Shown here piece after piece: positions 1 through 9,137 of a stretch of DNA of 64,000 nucleotides. The stretch covers positions 1 to 64,000 of the forward strand of contig CAYJLI010000004.1 of NCBI GenBank assembly GCA_964371155.1, read 5' to 3'. Under the pieces are notes generated by a model. That model searched no databases and was not told where the DNA came from. It saw only the letters and a list, made by a program, of their open reading frames with translations. Position numbers and translations under genes: made by a program. The DNA is from CAYJEQ01 sp964371155 (GTDB lineage: Bacteria > Bacillota > Clostridia > Oscillospirales > Ruminococcaceae). The first letter of the stretch is position 1. Each line of letters opens with the position of its first letter.

Positions 1-204
1 AGCTCCTTGTATTTCATCTTTTCTCTTTAGTCTGTTCAGATTGCAGACTATCTCTACAATCTGAGTTTGAAAATAAATTTCAAACTTTATCTATTAAAAA
101 GCCGTTTTTCTCGTCGGGCAAGCCTGACAACCGAAAAACATGGCACATTTATGACTATTTTTATAGTTATTTTGTGCCTTGCGTAGAAAGGAATGGTCAT
201 AAAT
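1..204. other. leader region with stacked hairpins upstream of tsaD
   Basis: No gene is visible here. Four inverted repeats follow each other: 29-49 (arms AGTCTG/CAGACT), 64-86 (AGTTTGAAA/TTTCAAACT), 104-139 (GTTTTTC/GAAAAAC around a second stem) and 142-178 (GGCACA/TGTGCC with an inner ATGACTAT/ATAGTTAT stem). The 64-86 hairpin could terminate a gene left of the window. The 104-139 element has the same internal loop (TC on the left, AACC on the right) as hairpins inside the 142-bp repeat at 48941-49294. No clear sigma-70 promoter was found. Confidence 0.6.
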
Positions 205-1218
205 ATGAACATATTAGCGATAGAAACTTCCTGCGATGAAACTGCGGCGGCAGTGGTAAAAGACGGCAGAGAAGTGCTTTCCTCAGTGATTTACTCACAG
301 ATTGAGGAGCATAGAAAATACGGTGGAGTTGTCCCAGAAATAGCGGGCAGACGCCACACTGAGCAGATAAGCGATATAGTACAAAGAGCAGTAGAGGAAG
401 CAAAGCTCACCCTTTCCGATATAGACGCAGTAGCAGTAACCACCGCCCCAGGGCTTATAGGCGCACTTTTAGTTGGTGTAAACTACGCTAAAGGTCTTGC
501 ATTTGCACTTGAAAAACCTCTCATCCCCGTCCATCATATAAGGGGGCATATAGCGGCAAACTATATCGAGTACAAAGATTTAAAACCACCGTTTCTCTGC
601 TTTGTAGTATCGGGTGGCCACAGCCATATTATTATGGCGGAGGACTATACAAAATTTAGCATTATAGGAAAAACCCGTGACGACGCTGCAGGTGAAGCAT
701 TTGATAAAGCTGCACGAATGATGGGATTTCCATACCCAGGCGGAATTTACCTCGATAGAGAAGCGCAAAAAGGCGGTGGAGGGGTGTACAAGCTCCCAAG
801 ACCAAAGGTGGAAAATAGCAAATACGATTTCAGCTTTTCAGGGCTTAAAACTTCCGTGGTAAACATAGTGCACAATGCAAAACAAAAGGGCGAAGAAATT
901 GATATAACCGCACTTTGTGTAGATTTTCAAACTGCTGTTTGTGAAATAATAGAGTCAAGACTTCGCAGTGCGATAGAGGAATTTAAAGCGGAGAAATTAG
1001 TGCTTGCAGGTGGAGTTTCAGCAAATTCTGGAGTGAGGGCAACTGTGCAAAAACTTACTTCACAGCTCGGCGTAGAGCTTTATCTACCACCACTATCATT
1101 ATGTGGGGACAATGCCGCAATGATAGGGGCACAGGCATATTATGAGTTTATTTCTGGGAATGTGTCCGATATGTCGCTCAATGCTAAAGCTGGGATGGCT
1201 ATTGATGAAGAGTTTTAG
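205..1218 (+). CDS. tsaD: tRNA N6-threonylcarbamoyladenosine synthase subunit TsaD
   Basis: Transfers the threonylcarbamoyl group to A37 of ANN-decoding tRNAs, working with TsaB and TsaE in the cytoplasm. The 337-residue product has the full family length and begins with the ASKHA-fold start MNILAIETSCDETAAAV. It carries the metal-binding HxxxH motif (HHIRGHIAAN), the SGGHS loop, the DFSFSGLKTSV segment and the C-terminal GGVSANSGVR and CGDNAAMIG motifs. An in-frame ATG at 193 directly abuts the AAAGGA ribosome-binding site (187-192). The ATG at 205 matches the conserved family start and is preferred; the same arrangement recurs at 49981/49993. The ATP-grasp gene follows after 9 bases, so the two are probably co-transcribed. 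Confidence 0.96.
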   Translation: MNILAIETSCDETAAAVVKDGREVLSSVIYSQIEEHRKYGGVVPEIAGRRHTEQISDIVQRAVEEAKLTLSDIDAVAVTTAPGLIGALLVGVNYAKGLAFALEKPLIPVHHIRGHIAANYIEYKDLKPPFLCFVVSGGHSHIIMAEDYTKFSIIGKTRDDAAGEAFDKAARMMGFPYPGGIYLDREAQKGGGGVYKLPRPKVENSKYDFSFSGLKTSVVNIVHNAKQKGEEIDITALCVDFQTAVCEIIESRLRSAIEEFKAEKLVLAGGVSANSGVRATVQKLTSQLGVELYLPPLSLCGDNAAMIGAQAYYEFISGNVSDMSLNAKAGMAIDEEF

Positions 1219-1227
1219 GAGTAGAAG

Positions 1228-2382
1228 ATGATTATAATTGATAAACCATATATCTCAAAGGAGTTAAAAGAGTATTTAAATGCTTCACAACTGCCTGTTC
1301 TAAAGAGCGATATTTCGATAAAAGAAAATGCTGGATATTCGCTAAATTTAGTGGATGAAAGCAGTTTTGCAGAGCTTTACAGCGAAAACACAAGGCTTTA
1401 CACTCTTTCAGAAAATTCGATAGACTGGATAAAAAACAATATTAAAGACGAAAATCTAATTAAATGCATAGATACAATGAAGGATAAATTCAAATTCAGA
1501 GAGAAAATAAGCAGCCTTTACCCAAGCTTTTATTTTAAAAAAGCAAGTATAGACGAATTGGAGCAGCTAAAAATAAATCAAAGTGAATTTCCACTTGTTT
1601 TAAAGCCAGTTGTGGGATTTTTTAGTGCAGGGGTGTATTTACTCAAAGATGATAGTGATTTTAAAAATGCAGTAGAGGACATTAAAAAAACATATGGGCA
1701 GTGGAAAGAAGTTTTTCCAGCATCAGTTATAGGGGAAAATGAATTCATTTTAGAGCAATATATAGAGGGCGAAGAATACGCCATTGATGCCTATTATGAC
1801 GAAAACGGCAAAGCGGTTGTGCTAAATATTTTGGCGCATGAATTCCTTTCATCCGCCGATGTAAAGGATGTTTTATACTATACAAGTAAAGAACTACTCC
1901 TTAAATATACCAATAAGATTGAAAATTACCTAAGCGAATTAAACACGATTTTTAATATAAAAAATTTCCCATTCCATGTAGAGCTTAGAATTGATGAAAA
2001 CAACGAAATTGCCCCGATTGAATTTAATCCACTGAGATTTGCAGGCTGGAGTACAACCGATATAACCAAATTTGCATTTGATTTTCACACATATGACTAT
2101 TTTCTAAATAATAAACGCCCCGATTGGCAAAAACTTTTAAAGGGCAAAGACGATAAGCAGTATAATTTAATAGTCCTCACAAAGCCCGAGAGCTACTCAG
2201 AGGGGGATGTATTGAATTTTAAAATGCTCAAAAATGAATTTTCTACGGTACTCTGCTTAAGGGAGCTTGACTATGCGAGACAGGAAAATCCATTCGGTTT
2301 TATATTTACTGAAACAAAAGGTGCAGATTTAGAAGAAATAACAAAAATCATTACCCCTGATTTGAGTAGGTATATAATGTAG
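1228..2382 (+). CDS. ATP-grasp domain protein
   Basis: A 384-residue ATP-grasp enzyme of unknown substrate. ATP-grasp proteins form amide or peptide bonds between a carboxylate and an amine through an acyl phosphate. The visible core has the ATP-binding lysine in FPLVLKPVVGFFSAGV (about residues 121-136), the purine-binding EQYIEGEEYAID block (177-188) and the Mg-binding FHVELRID...IEFNP segment (249-268). The first ~85 residues look like a family-specific pre-ATP-grasp domain. It has a GGAG ribosome-binding site (about 1219-1222) and lies 9 bases behind tsaD. The neighbours do not reveal the substrate; a carnosine-synthase- or PurK-like ligase role is possible, and no specific assignment is justified. 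Confidence 0.8.
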   Translation: MIIIDKPYISKELKEYLNASQLPVLKSDISIKENAGYSLNLVDESSFAELYSENTRLYTLSENSIDWIKNNIKDENLIKCIDTMKDKFKFREKISSLYPSFYFKKASIDELEQLKINQSEFPLVLKPVVGFFSAGVYLLKDDSDFKNAVEDIKKTYGQWKEVFPASVIGENEFILEQYIEGEEYAIDAYYDENGKAVVLNILAHEFLSSADVKDVLYYTSKELLLKYTNKIENYLSELNTIFNIKNFPFHVELRIDENNEIAPIEFNPLRFAGWSTTDITKFAFDFHTYDYFLNNKRPDWQKLLKGKDDKQYNLIVLTKPESYSEGDVLNFKMLKNEFSTVLCLRELDYARQENPFGFIFTETKGADLEEITKIITPDLSRYIM

Positions 2383-2450
2383 GTGGTAAAGATATCCGAA
2401 TAAAATATCCTATTGTATTCGTAATTTTAAATAATAAGGTGGAGATTAAA

Positions 2451-3386
2451 ATGAATAAATCATATTCGTCATTTCTGATAGGTGCACTTGTCCTGTTGCA
2501 GATTTTCTCACTCATTAAAATATATGACCTTCAAAGTCAGCTAAATTACACGAGTAGTAATATACAAAACAGAATTAGTGATGTGCAATATGAGATATCC
2601 GATATTTATGGTAATATAGATAATATGCTCACTAAACAGGCAAGCATTATTAGCATTGCAGATTATAAGAGACTTGAGTTTGACACTGAAACCCTTACTA
2701 TACCCATTAATTTTCAGGTAACACCGAAAACCCTCACTGAGGACACCACGGCTTCCCTCGTTATAGAGGGTGAAGAGTTCCCACTCGAAAGGGAGGGAAG
2801 CACATTTTCGGCTACAATACAAACTGAAATCACAGATGTAATTCGTCCGAGTGTGATAATTAAAAGTGATGGAGTAGAGCAGATTGAAGAGCTAAATATT
2901 GGCAGAATAGATAATTTAGATTATGTTCTACCTTCAATGTTTAACCCGAATTTCGGGGGTACTACAAGTTATACACAGGGCGATAGTGAAAATGAGAGTG
3001 TGTACAGCGTTGATGGGAGCATAATATTTGATGTTAAAACTTCCGAGATAGGCAATGAAATATTGTCAACTACATATCTCATTAAAGTTAACGATGATAT
3101 AGTGCTCACAAATCCAATAGAATTAGCAGATAAATCTAAAGAATGGGGCCTGTTTGATGTGTTAATAAATCAGTCCATTCCGGTTGACAATGGCGATAAA
3201 GTGGAAATCTGGGTCGTTGGAGTGGACAGCTTAGGCTTCAGGCATGAACAATTAGCATTTTACGAAGAAATAGGTGGGCAAGAAGGATTTAATAACTATT
3301 ATGGATTTACAGTAAAATACATCTATGCACCAAATGGCGAGCTTGTATATAAAATAGACGAAATGAATTATGAGAGAGTGGGATAA
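2451..3386 (+). CDS. membrane-anchored protein with coiled-coil stalk, function unknown
   Basis: Not recognised as a named family. The 311-residue product starts at ATG 2451, chosen because GGTGGAG (2438-2444) is a good ribosome-binding site and an upstream in-frame GTG at 2439 overlaps it. Residues 7-24 form one hydrophobic segment (FLIGALVLLQIFSLIKI), followed by a predicted short coiled coil (about 25-60) and an extracytoplasmic beta-rich region with many Asp, Glu, Ser and Thr. No Cys lipobox is visible, so it is probably an N-terminally anchored outer-surface protein. Its reading frame runs past the end-of-gene region close to the radical SAM gene: only 28 bases separate its stop from that start. 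Confidence 0.7.
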   Translation: MNKSYSSFLIGALVLLQIFSLIKIYDLQSQLNYTSSNIQNRISDVQYEISDIYGNIDNMLTKQASIISIADYKRLEFDTETLTIPINFQVTPKTLTEDTTASLVIEGEEFPLEREGSTFSATIQTEITDVIRPSVIIKSDGVEQIEELNIGRIDNLDYVLPSMFNPNFGGTTSYTQGDSENESVYSVDGSIIFDVKTSEIGNEILSTTYLIKVNDDIVLTNPIELADKSKEWGLFDVLINQSIPVDNGDKVEIWVVGVDSLGFRHEQLAFYEEIGGQEGFNNYYGFTVKYIYAPNGELVYKIDEMNYERVG

Positions 3387-3414
3387 GCAAACCACAAAGA
3401 GAAACGGAGATATT

Positions 3415-5304
3415 ATGAGTTTTTTACCTATTAATGCGGAAGAATTGAGAGAAAAAGGGGTAACACAGCCCGACTTTATCTGTGTTACGGGGGATGCGTA
3501 TGTAGACCACCCGAGCTTTGGCATTGCTATTATATCGAGATACCTCGAGCATTTGGGGTTTAGCGTGGCAATGATGAGCCAACCCGAAATGTCAAACAAC
3601 AAGGACTTTAAAGAATTTGGTGCGCCGAAATACGCATTTTTTGTTACAGGTGGAAATATAGACACAATGGTTAATAATTACAGCGTGTCCAAGAAAAAGC
3701 GCAGTGAGGATGTCTATTCCCCCGGCAATAAAGCAGGCAAAAGGCCCGACAGAGCAACAACCGCCTATACCAAAAAGCTAAAGATGCTCTTCCCAGACAC
3801 ACCTGTGATAATAGGTGGAATAGAGGCGTCACTTAGAAGATTTGCACACTACGATTATTGGGCGGACACTGTGATGCAGTCAATACTCACCGACAGCGGA
3901 GCAGATTTGCTCATATACGGCATGGGCGAGCATCAAACCAAGGAAATAGCCGATATATTTAAATCCGGTGGCACAACTGAAGACATGAGAGGAATTAGGG
4001 GTATATGCTATAACTGCAATCAGTTTGAGCTACCCACTGATTATGTTACATGTTCCTCATTTAAAAAAGTCTTGGAAGACAAAGAAGCCTATGCAAAGGC
4101 AACAAAAATCCAAATAGTGGAGCAGGATTATATCTACGGCAAAACAATAGTGCAAAAGCAGGGTGAAACATATTTAGTACAAACACCGCCTGCGATACCA
4201 CTAAATACCGAAGAGCTTGACGAAATATTTGCACTTCCATATGAGAGAGCCTACCACCCTGTATATAAAAGCATGGGTGGGGTGAAGTCGATTGAAGAGG
4301 TGGAGTTTTCCATTATGCACAATAGAGGGTGCTATGGAAACTGCAATTTCTGCTCGATAGCTTTCCACCAAGGCAGAGCGGTTACAAGTAGGAGCCATGA
4401 TTCTGTAATTAAGGAAGCGGAGAGCTTTGTGGGGCAAAAAGGATTTAAAGGCTATATCCACGATGTGGGTGGCCCTACTGCAAATTTCAGAGAGGGCGCT
4501 TGTAAAAAACAGCTCAAAGAGGGGCTGTGTAGAGAGAAAAAATGTTTAGGATTTAATCCATGTCCTGCGGTTAAGGCTGATCACAGCGATTATTTAGAGC
4601 TTCTTAGAAAGCTCAGAGAAATTAAGGGAATTAAAAAAGTGTTTGTCCGCTCGGGACTTCGCTTTGACTATATAATGCTTGATAGGAACATCACATTTTT
4701 GCGTGAGCTTATAGAGCACCATGTCAGCGGACAATTAAAAGTTGCCCCAGAGCATTGCAGTAATAATGTGCTTAAAGTGATGGGGAAACCACCTGTGAGT
4801 GTATTTGAGAAGTTTACTAAGAACTTTTACAAAATCACAAAAGAGCTTGGCATGGAGCAGTATTTAGTGCCATATTTAATGTCCTCCCACCCAGGGAGCA
4901 CGGTTCGTGATGCAATAGAGCTTTCGATGTTTTTAAAGAAAAATAATATGCGTCCCGAGCAGGTGCAGGACTTTTACCCCACACCGGGCACTGTATCCAC
5001 CTGTATGTTCTACACAGGACTTGACCCATTTACCATGAAAGAGGTATACATCCCTAAAAGCAGTGAGGAAAAGCGTTTGCAAAGGGCGATGCTCCAATAC
5101 TATAAGCCTGAGAACAAAAGGCTTATTATAGATGCGCTTATCACGAGTGGTAAGGAATATCTAATCGGCACGGGCAAGGACTGCTTAGTGACTCCCGATG
5201 GCAAATACATAAAGGATAAACAGCACAAACAACACAGGGAAAAGCAGAAAAACACAACAAAACAACGAGCTAAAAAGCCACGCAGAGGAGCAGGGCGAAA
5301 GTAG
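3415..5304 (+). CDS. YgiQ family radical SAM protein
   Basis: A 629-residue radical SAM enzyme of the YgiQ family. It has an N-terminal B12-binding-like region containing IGGIEASLRRFAHYDYW, then the CxxxCxxC iron-sulfur motif GCYGNCNFC (cysteines near residues 306, 310 and 313) that binds the 4Fe-4S cluster cleaving S-adenosylmethionine. A Cys-rich stretch (CKKQLKEGLCREKKCLGFNPCP) typical of the family follows, and the tail is very basic (Lys/Arg-rich, ending RAKKPRRGAGRK). The family is widespread but its substrate is not established. The start at 3415 is set by GGAG at 3405-3409 and the conserved MSFLP beginning; an earlier in-frame ATG at 3370 lies inside the upstream gene. The MBL-fold gene follows after 15 bases. 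Confidence 0.92.
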   Translation: MSFLPINAEELREKGVTQPDFICVTGDAYVDHPSFGIAIISRYLEHLGFSVAMMSQPEMSNNKDFKEFGAPKYAFFVTGGNIDTMVNNYSVSKKKRSEDVYSPGNKAGKRPDRATTAYTKKLKMLFPDTPVIIGGIEASLRRFAHYDYWADTVMQSILTDSGADLLIYGMGEHQTKEIADIFKSGGTTEDMRGIRGICYNCNQFELPTDYVTCSSFKKVLEDKEAYAKATKIQIVEQDYIYGKTIVQKQGETYLVQTPPAIPLNTEELDEIFALPYERAYHPVYKSMGGVKSIEEVEFSIMHNRGCYGNCNFCSIAFHQGRAVTSRSHDSVIKEAESFVGQKGFKGYIHDVGGPTANFREGACKKQLKEGLCREKKCLGFNPCPAVKADHSDYLELLRKLREIKGIKKVFVRSGLRFDYIMLDRNITFLRELIEHHVSGQLKVAPEHCSNNVLKVMGKPPVSVFEKFTKNFYKITKELGMEQYLVPYLMSSHPGSTVRDAIELSMFLKKNNMRPEQVQDFYPTPGTVSTCMFYTGLDPFTMKEVYIPKSSEEKRLQRAMLQYYKPENKRLIIDALITSGKEYLIGTGKDCLVTPDGKYIKDKQHKQHREKQKNTTKQRAKKPRRGAGRK

Positions 5305-5319
5305 TAAGAGGATTTATAA

Positions 5320-6324
5320 ATGGCAAGGAAAAGAAGCAGGAGCAAAAAGAAAAAAGAGAAAATAATGGTGAGTTTGCGCTCTATAATCATATTTTCACTT
5401 ATAATTAGTATAGTTATTATTATTACACTGAATGGCGTTTTAGAAATAGAGAGCATACCCACATGGGCAAAGATTGGAGAAACAGTAACCGATTACATAG
5501 AGGGTGAAAATTCTGCCGAAAACCTCCCTGCTGAGGGGATACTCGAAGTGCACTACATTGATGTGGGACAGGGCAATAGCATTTTAATACGAACATCTGA
5601 AAAAAGCCTACTGATGGACGGTGGCGATAATGACATGGGTGAAGAAGTAGTGGAATACCTTCTAAATGAAGGGGTAACAACCATTGATTTAATGATTGCC
5701 ACACATCCACATGCGGACCACATTGGAGGGCTTGATGTAGTGATAGAAAGCATACCGACAAACAGGGTGATTATGCCCGAGTTATCAGTATCAAATGAGC
5801 CTGAAACGGTTACATATCAAGATTTTATCACTTCGGTAGAAGATAATAATACTCTGACTACATATGCCGAAGTGGGCAAAAAATACGATTTGGGCGCAGG
5901 AGCAATACTTACAATAATTGGCCCAAATGGCGAGTTTAACGATTTAAATGATATGTCGATAATAAGCAGGTTGGATTTTGGAGATAGCTCATTCATATTC
6001 ACAGGTGATGCCGAAAAGGGAGCTGAAGCGGCGGCAATTGCTACAAGAATAGACCTTGAAGCGGATGTTCTTGCACTTGGGCACCACGGCTCCGCAACCT
6101 CGAGCAGTGAAGAATTTTTAGCGGAGGTACAGCCTAAGATATCGGTGGCACTCTGTGGTGCGGACAATGAATACGGCCACCCACATGAAGAAGTGGTTGA
6201 GCGTGCACTTGCCTATGGCGAAATTTTCCGCTCGGATTTATTTGGTGATATAGTAATTACCACCGATGGAGTGAGTATAGACCTTACAACCGAGCACGGT
6301 AGCGAGCTCAGCATAGCGGCATAA
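5320..6324 (+). CDS. ComEC/Rec2-like metallo-beta-lactamase-fold hydrolase, membrane-anchored
   Basis: A 334-residue protein with a basic N-terminus (MARKRSRSKKKKEK), one transmembrane segment (about residues 18-38) and an extracytoplasmic MBL-fold domain. The fold begins with VHYIDVGQGNSIL and carries the zinc motif THPHADHIGG (about residues 128-137), a GDAEKG aspartate and a late GHHGS histidine. This is the pattern of the stand-alone ComEC C-terminal hydrolase domain, implicated in degrading the non-transforming DNA strand. The channel part of ComEC is absent, so a role in DNA uptake is not implied here. Start supported by AGAGGA (5308-5313). Exact substrate unknown. Confidence 0.85.
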   Translation: MARKRSRSKKKKEKIMVSLRSIIIFSLIISIVIIITLNGVLEIESIPTWAKIGETVTDYIEGENSAENLPAEGILEVHYIDVGQGNSILIRTSEKSLLMDGGDNDMGEEVVEYLLNEGVTTIDLMIATHPHADHIGGLDVVIESIPTNRVIMPELSVSNEPETVTYQDFITSVEDNNTLTTYAEVGKKYDLGAGAILTIIGPNGEFNDLNDMSIISRLDFGDSSFIFTGDAEKGAEAAAIATRIDLEADVLALGHHGSATSSSEEFLAEVQPKISVALCGADNEYGHPHEEVVERALAYGEIFRSDLFGDIVITTDGVSIDLTTEHGSELSIAA

Positions 6325-6358
6325 ACCAAGGTTAATAAAATTATATGGAGGAATAAAA

Positions 6359-6826
6359 ATGAGCAGTACAGTAAAAAAAGAAGAATTAATGAATAATGCA
6401 GGTAATAATTTTAAAGTGGGACTTAACTGCATAGAATGTGTACTAAAAGCCTACCTCGATATGGAAGATGCAGCTTTTCCAGCTGAAGTTATAGCACTTG
6501 CCACAGGAATGGGTGGAGGTATAGGCCACACAAAAGAGGGAAGTTGCGGAGCACTTCTTGGCGCATGTATGGCGGTGGGATGTGTTAAAGGCAGAAAAAA
6601 TCCTCTCGAAAGAGAAACTCGTGATGATAGAATAGCTCAGCTCAGACAGGAAATATACCCCACATATGCAAAACTCACCGAACAATTTAAAGAGGAATTT
6701 AAAAGTATAAACTGCGGTGAAATGTGCAGAATGTTTGAAGATATAGATGGCATAGACAGGCTGAGAAATTGCAAAAAAGCGATTGAATTTTCCGCAGGCA
6801 TGGTAGCGGATGAAGTGTATAAATAA
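6359..6826 (+). CDS. C_GCAxxG_C_C family protein
   Basis: A 155-residue member of the C_GCAxxG_C_C family, named for its conserved cysteine pattern. Visible are CIECVL near residue 25, the GCA-like block SCGALLGACMAVG (about 62-74), and two later cysteines in INCGEMCR plus one in RNCKKA. The cysteines are thought to bind a redox centre or metal, and some relatives accompany oxidoreductases, but no function is firmly known. It has a strong GGAGG ribosome-binding site (6345-6349) and sits alone 34 bases after the MBL-fold gene, before a short AT-rich spacer. It may be cytoplasmic since no signal peptide is seen. Confidence 0.85.
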   Translation: MSSTVKKEELMNNAGNNFKVGLNCIECVLKAYLDMEDAAFPAEVIALATGMGGGIGHTKEGSCGALLGACMAVGCVKGRKNPLERETRDDRIAQLRQEIYPTYAKLTEQFKEEFKSINCGEMCRMFEDIDGIDRLRNCKKAIEFSAGMVADEVYK

Positions 6827-6907
6827 TATTAATATCGCCCATCTGCACCACCCTCTAAACTATAAACTAACCAATTTAAAAAACGACACACAAAAAGGAG
6901 ATAAACC

Positions 6908-7450
6908 ATGAGCAAATATCTGCCGCATATAGGTATGCGCAACATTAAAACATCAATAGCTGTATTTATTACACTTTTATTATATGATTTTATTCCCGGC
7001 GATAGGGATCCAGTATATGCAGGCCTTGCAGTAATACTCTGCATACAACCCACGGTTGAATCGTCATTTCGCTCATCTTTTGATAGAATTATAGGCACCT
7101 GCTTAGGAGGACTTGGTGGCTATATATTTATGATAGTATCGACATCTTTCTTTGATGGCGGACATAATTATATACTAATTTCTATCGGCACAATGATACT
7201 AATTTACCTATGCAATCTAATAAAGCACAATGATGCAACAGCCATAACCTGTATTGTGTTTTTCCTAATTTCCCTTTCGGATTGGCAGCTTGTTGAGCCT
7301 ATTGCATATACGCTAAACAGAGTTTTTGATACGCTAATAGGAATTGCAATAGCGCTTGCTATAAATGTATTTATAAAACCAAAACATGAACCTCAAACAG
7401 AAAATAAAGAGCTCGCAGAAGAAAATACCGAGGGTGGTGAGGTGAAATAA
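6908..7450 (+). CDS. FUSC/aromatic acid exporter-like membrane protein
   Basis: A 180-residue integral membrane protein with the N-terminal signature IGMRNIKTSIAVFITLLLYDF of the FUSC-like/aromatic acid exporter (DUF939, ArAE_1) family. Four to five hydrophobic segments are visible: about residues 15-30, 37-50, 64-80, 85-105 and 113-155, with the conserved motif ESSFRSSFDRIIGTCLGG between them. The C-terminus is charged (ENKELAEENTEGGEVK). Relatives are proposed to export aromatic or amphipathic acids, but substrate cannot be inferred. AAGGAG (6895-6900) precedes the start. Its last codons carry the ribosome-binding site of the following lipoprotein gene, suggesting translational coupling. 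Confidence 0.82.
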   Translation: MSKYLPHIGMRNIKTSIAVFITLLLYDFIPGDRDPVYAGLAVILCIQPTVESSFRSSFDRIIGTCLGGLGGYIFMIVSTSFFDGGHNYILISIGTMILIYLCNLIKHNDATAITCIVFFLISLSDWQLVEPIAYTLNRVFDTLIGIAIALAINVFIKPKHEPQTENKELAEENTEGGEVK

Positions 7451-9000
7451 ACAGATTAAAAAAATCACTTGCACTTACACTTGTATTTTTTCTTTTAACC
7501 TCCTGCACCACAACCGACACAACGGGAAAAACCTTTAGATATGACCTTAAAAACAATGTGAATACCCTTGACCCGCAATATGCTGTGGGTGAAGATATAG
7601 ACGATATTATTATAAACACCATGGAAGGCTTATTCATGCTCAACGAAGAGGGGAAGGCTGTCTTATCGGTGGCGGAGCATTATGAAGTCTCGGATGCTGG
7701 CAAACTGTATACAATTAATCTAAGGCAGGACACGCTTTGGAGTGATGGAAGCAGTGTTGTTGCAGCGGATTTTGAGTTTGCAATAGAAAGAATGTTTCAT
7801 CCACAGGCTATTTCACCCAATGCAGAGCTTTACTCAGAGATTAAAAATGCTGAGAAAGTGCTCTCAGGTGAGCTGAGTGTATCAGATCTTGGAATTGAGG
7901 CAGTGGACGAATACACACTGCAAATAGAGCTTGAAAACCCTAATCCATATTTTATAAATACACTAACACTTCCCTCAGCAGTTCCCTGCAAGCAGAGCTT
8001 TTTAGAAAATAGCAGGGGAAGATATGGGCTTGATAGTGAAAACATGCTCTTTAACGGCCCCTTTGTGGTGGATTATTGGGATGAGGATTTAGTGAGTATA
8101 GTTAAAAATGATGCCTATCACGATGCAGAGAATGTATTGCCATCAAAGGTGATTTTTTATACGGATATTTCCGAGGAAAACACACGCTTTACCGCAGGTA
8201 CAACGGATGCCGTTCTCATGCTTTATGAAGAGTTTAACGAGAGTGAAAAAAGTGATGGCATTACAACTGAAATAATGGAAAATACCCTCTGGGCAATGAC
8301 ATATAATCAGAAGAATTTTTATTTTGATTATAAGGAAGTGCGGGAGGCATTTTCCTATGCACTTACAAATTCAAAAGAAGAGTTACCAAATTTGGAGGGA
8401 TATGCGCTCACCGATGAAATACATTCAAGCTCGGATGAAGAAGAGAATGTGGAGTATCTGTATCCCATTGATCAAACACCTCTTGAACTTATGAAAGAAT
8501 CTTATACAATGCATGAAATAGAGGGCACACCAAAGCTAACACTCATGCTTCCAGATAATCAAATGGGCAATAGCATTGCAACCAATATTCAAAAAATATG
8601 GGGTGAAGAGCTTTCGGTATTCATCAATTTTGAGTTTCTAAGTGAAAATGAGCTAATTTCAAAGGTAAATAGCGGCGATTATGACATGGCAGTCTACCCA
8701 TATTATTTTAAGGGAGATAGCGCAGAAGTATTACTAACTACATTCTCAAACGCAGGAACAAACCCACCCTCATACCTAAACGAAGAATATAACTCACTCA
8801 TTGCAGAAGCTTCAGCTAAGGCAAATGCAGAAGAGCAGAATAGCCTATTAAATGAAGCGGAGCAAATGCTAATATCGGACAGTGTAATTTATCCACTGTA
8901 TATAGGATCTTCAGTTTTTGTAACTGCCGAAACGGTAAAGGATGTAAAAGCACTTGATTTCGGAAATACAATTTATTTTAAATATGCAGTGAAAGAGTAA
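7447..9000 (+). CDS. ABC transporter substrate-binding lipoprotein, family 5 (oligopeptide type), apparent ATA start
   Basis: An extracellular solute-binding protein of the OppA/DppA type that would deliver peptides or similar solutes to an ABC importer. The reading frame is open from 7441 and encodes a textbook lipoprotein signal, NRLKKSLALTLVFFLLTSC, with lipobox LTSC. The only ATG in frame (7558) lies after it and would remove the signal. The codon in the start position is ATA at 7447, 9 bases after GAGGGTGG, so either ATA is used as start or a G-to-A change has hit the start codon. The mature part has the family 5 pattern (LDPQYAVGEDIDDIIINTMEG; LWSDGSSVVAADFEFAIERM). No permease or ATPase gene is nearby. 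The total would be 517 residues. Confidence 0.8.
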   Translation: MNRLKKSLALTLVFFLLTSCTTTDTTGKTFRYDLKNNVNTLDPQYAVGEDIDDIIINTMEGLFMLNEEGKAVLSVAEHYEVSDAGKLYTINLRQDTLWSDGSSVVAADFEFAIERMFHPQAISPNAELYSEIKNAEKVLSGELSVSDLGIEAVDEYTLQIELENPNPYFINTLTLPSAVPCKQSFLENSRGRYGLDSENMLFNGPFVVDYWDEDLVSIVKNDAYHDAENVLPSKVIFYTDISEENTRFTAGTTDAVLMLYEEFNESEKSDGITTEIMENTLWAMTYNQKNFYFDYKEVREAFSYALTNSKEELPNLEGYALTDEIHSSSDEEENVEYLYPIDQTPLELMKESYTMHEIEGTPKLTLMLPDNQMGNSIATNIQKIWGEELSVFINFEFLSENELISKVNSGDYDMAVYPYYFKGDSAEVLLTTFSNAGTNPPSYLNEEYNSLIAEASAKANAEEQNSLLNEAEQMLISDSVIYPLYIGSSVFVTAETVKDVKALDFGNTIYFKYAVKE

Positions 9001-9065
9001 ATAATATGTGCAATATATATTTATTCACAAAAAATAAAAAAATGCTCGAAATTGCTTGAAAATAA

Positions 9066-9094
9066 TTGAAAAATGTTAAAAAAGAGTGTATAAT
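9066..9094 (+). promoter_or_regulatory. sigma-70-type promoter of the NCS2 permease gene
   Basis: TTGAAA (9066-9071), a 17-base spacer and a perfect TATAAT (9089-9094). Transcription would start near 9101, leaving a leader of only about 37 bases to the GTG at 9138. That leaves no room for a purine riboswitch. Confidence 0.85.
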
Positions 9095-9137
9095 ATATGA
9101 ATGTGAATTATACATTTTTAAGAGAGAGGTAAAAACC

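Noticed and set aside
1..181. A tRNA or other structured RNA gene at the window start
   Set aside because: The four hairpins do not form a cloverleaf and no CCA-type end or anticodon arm is visible; kept only as hairpins.
9095..9137. Purine riboswitch before the NCS2 permease
   Set aside because: The promoter at 9066-9094 leaves only about 37 leader bases, too short for the aptamer.
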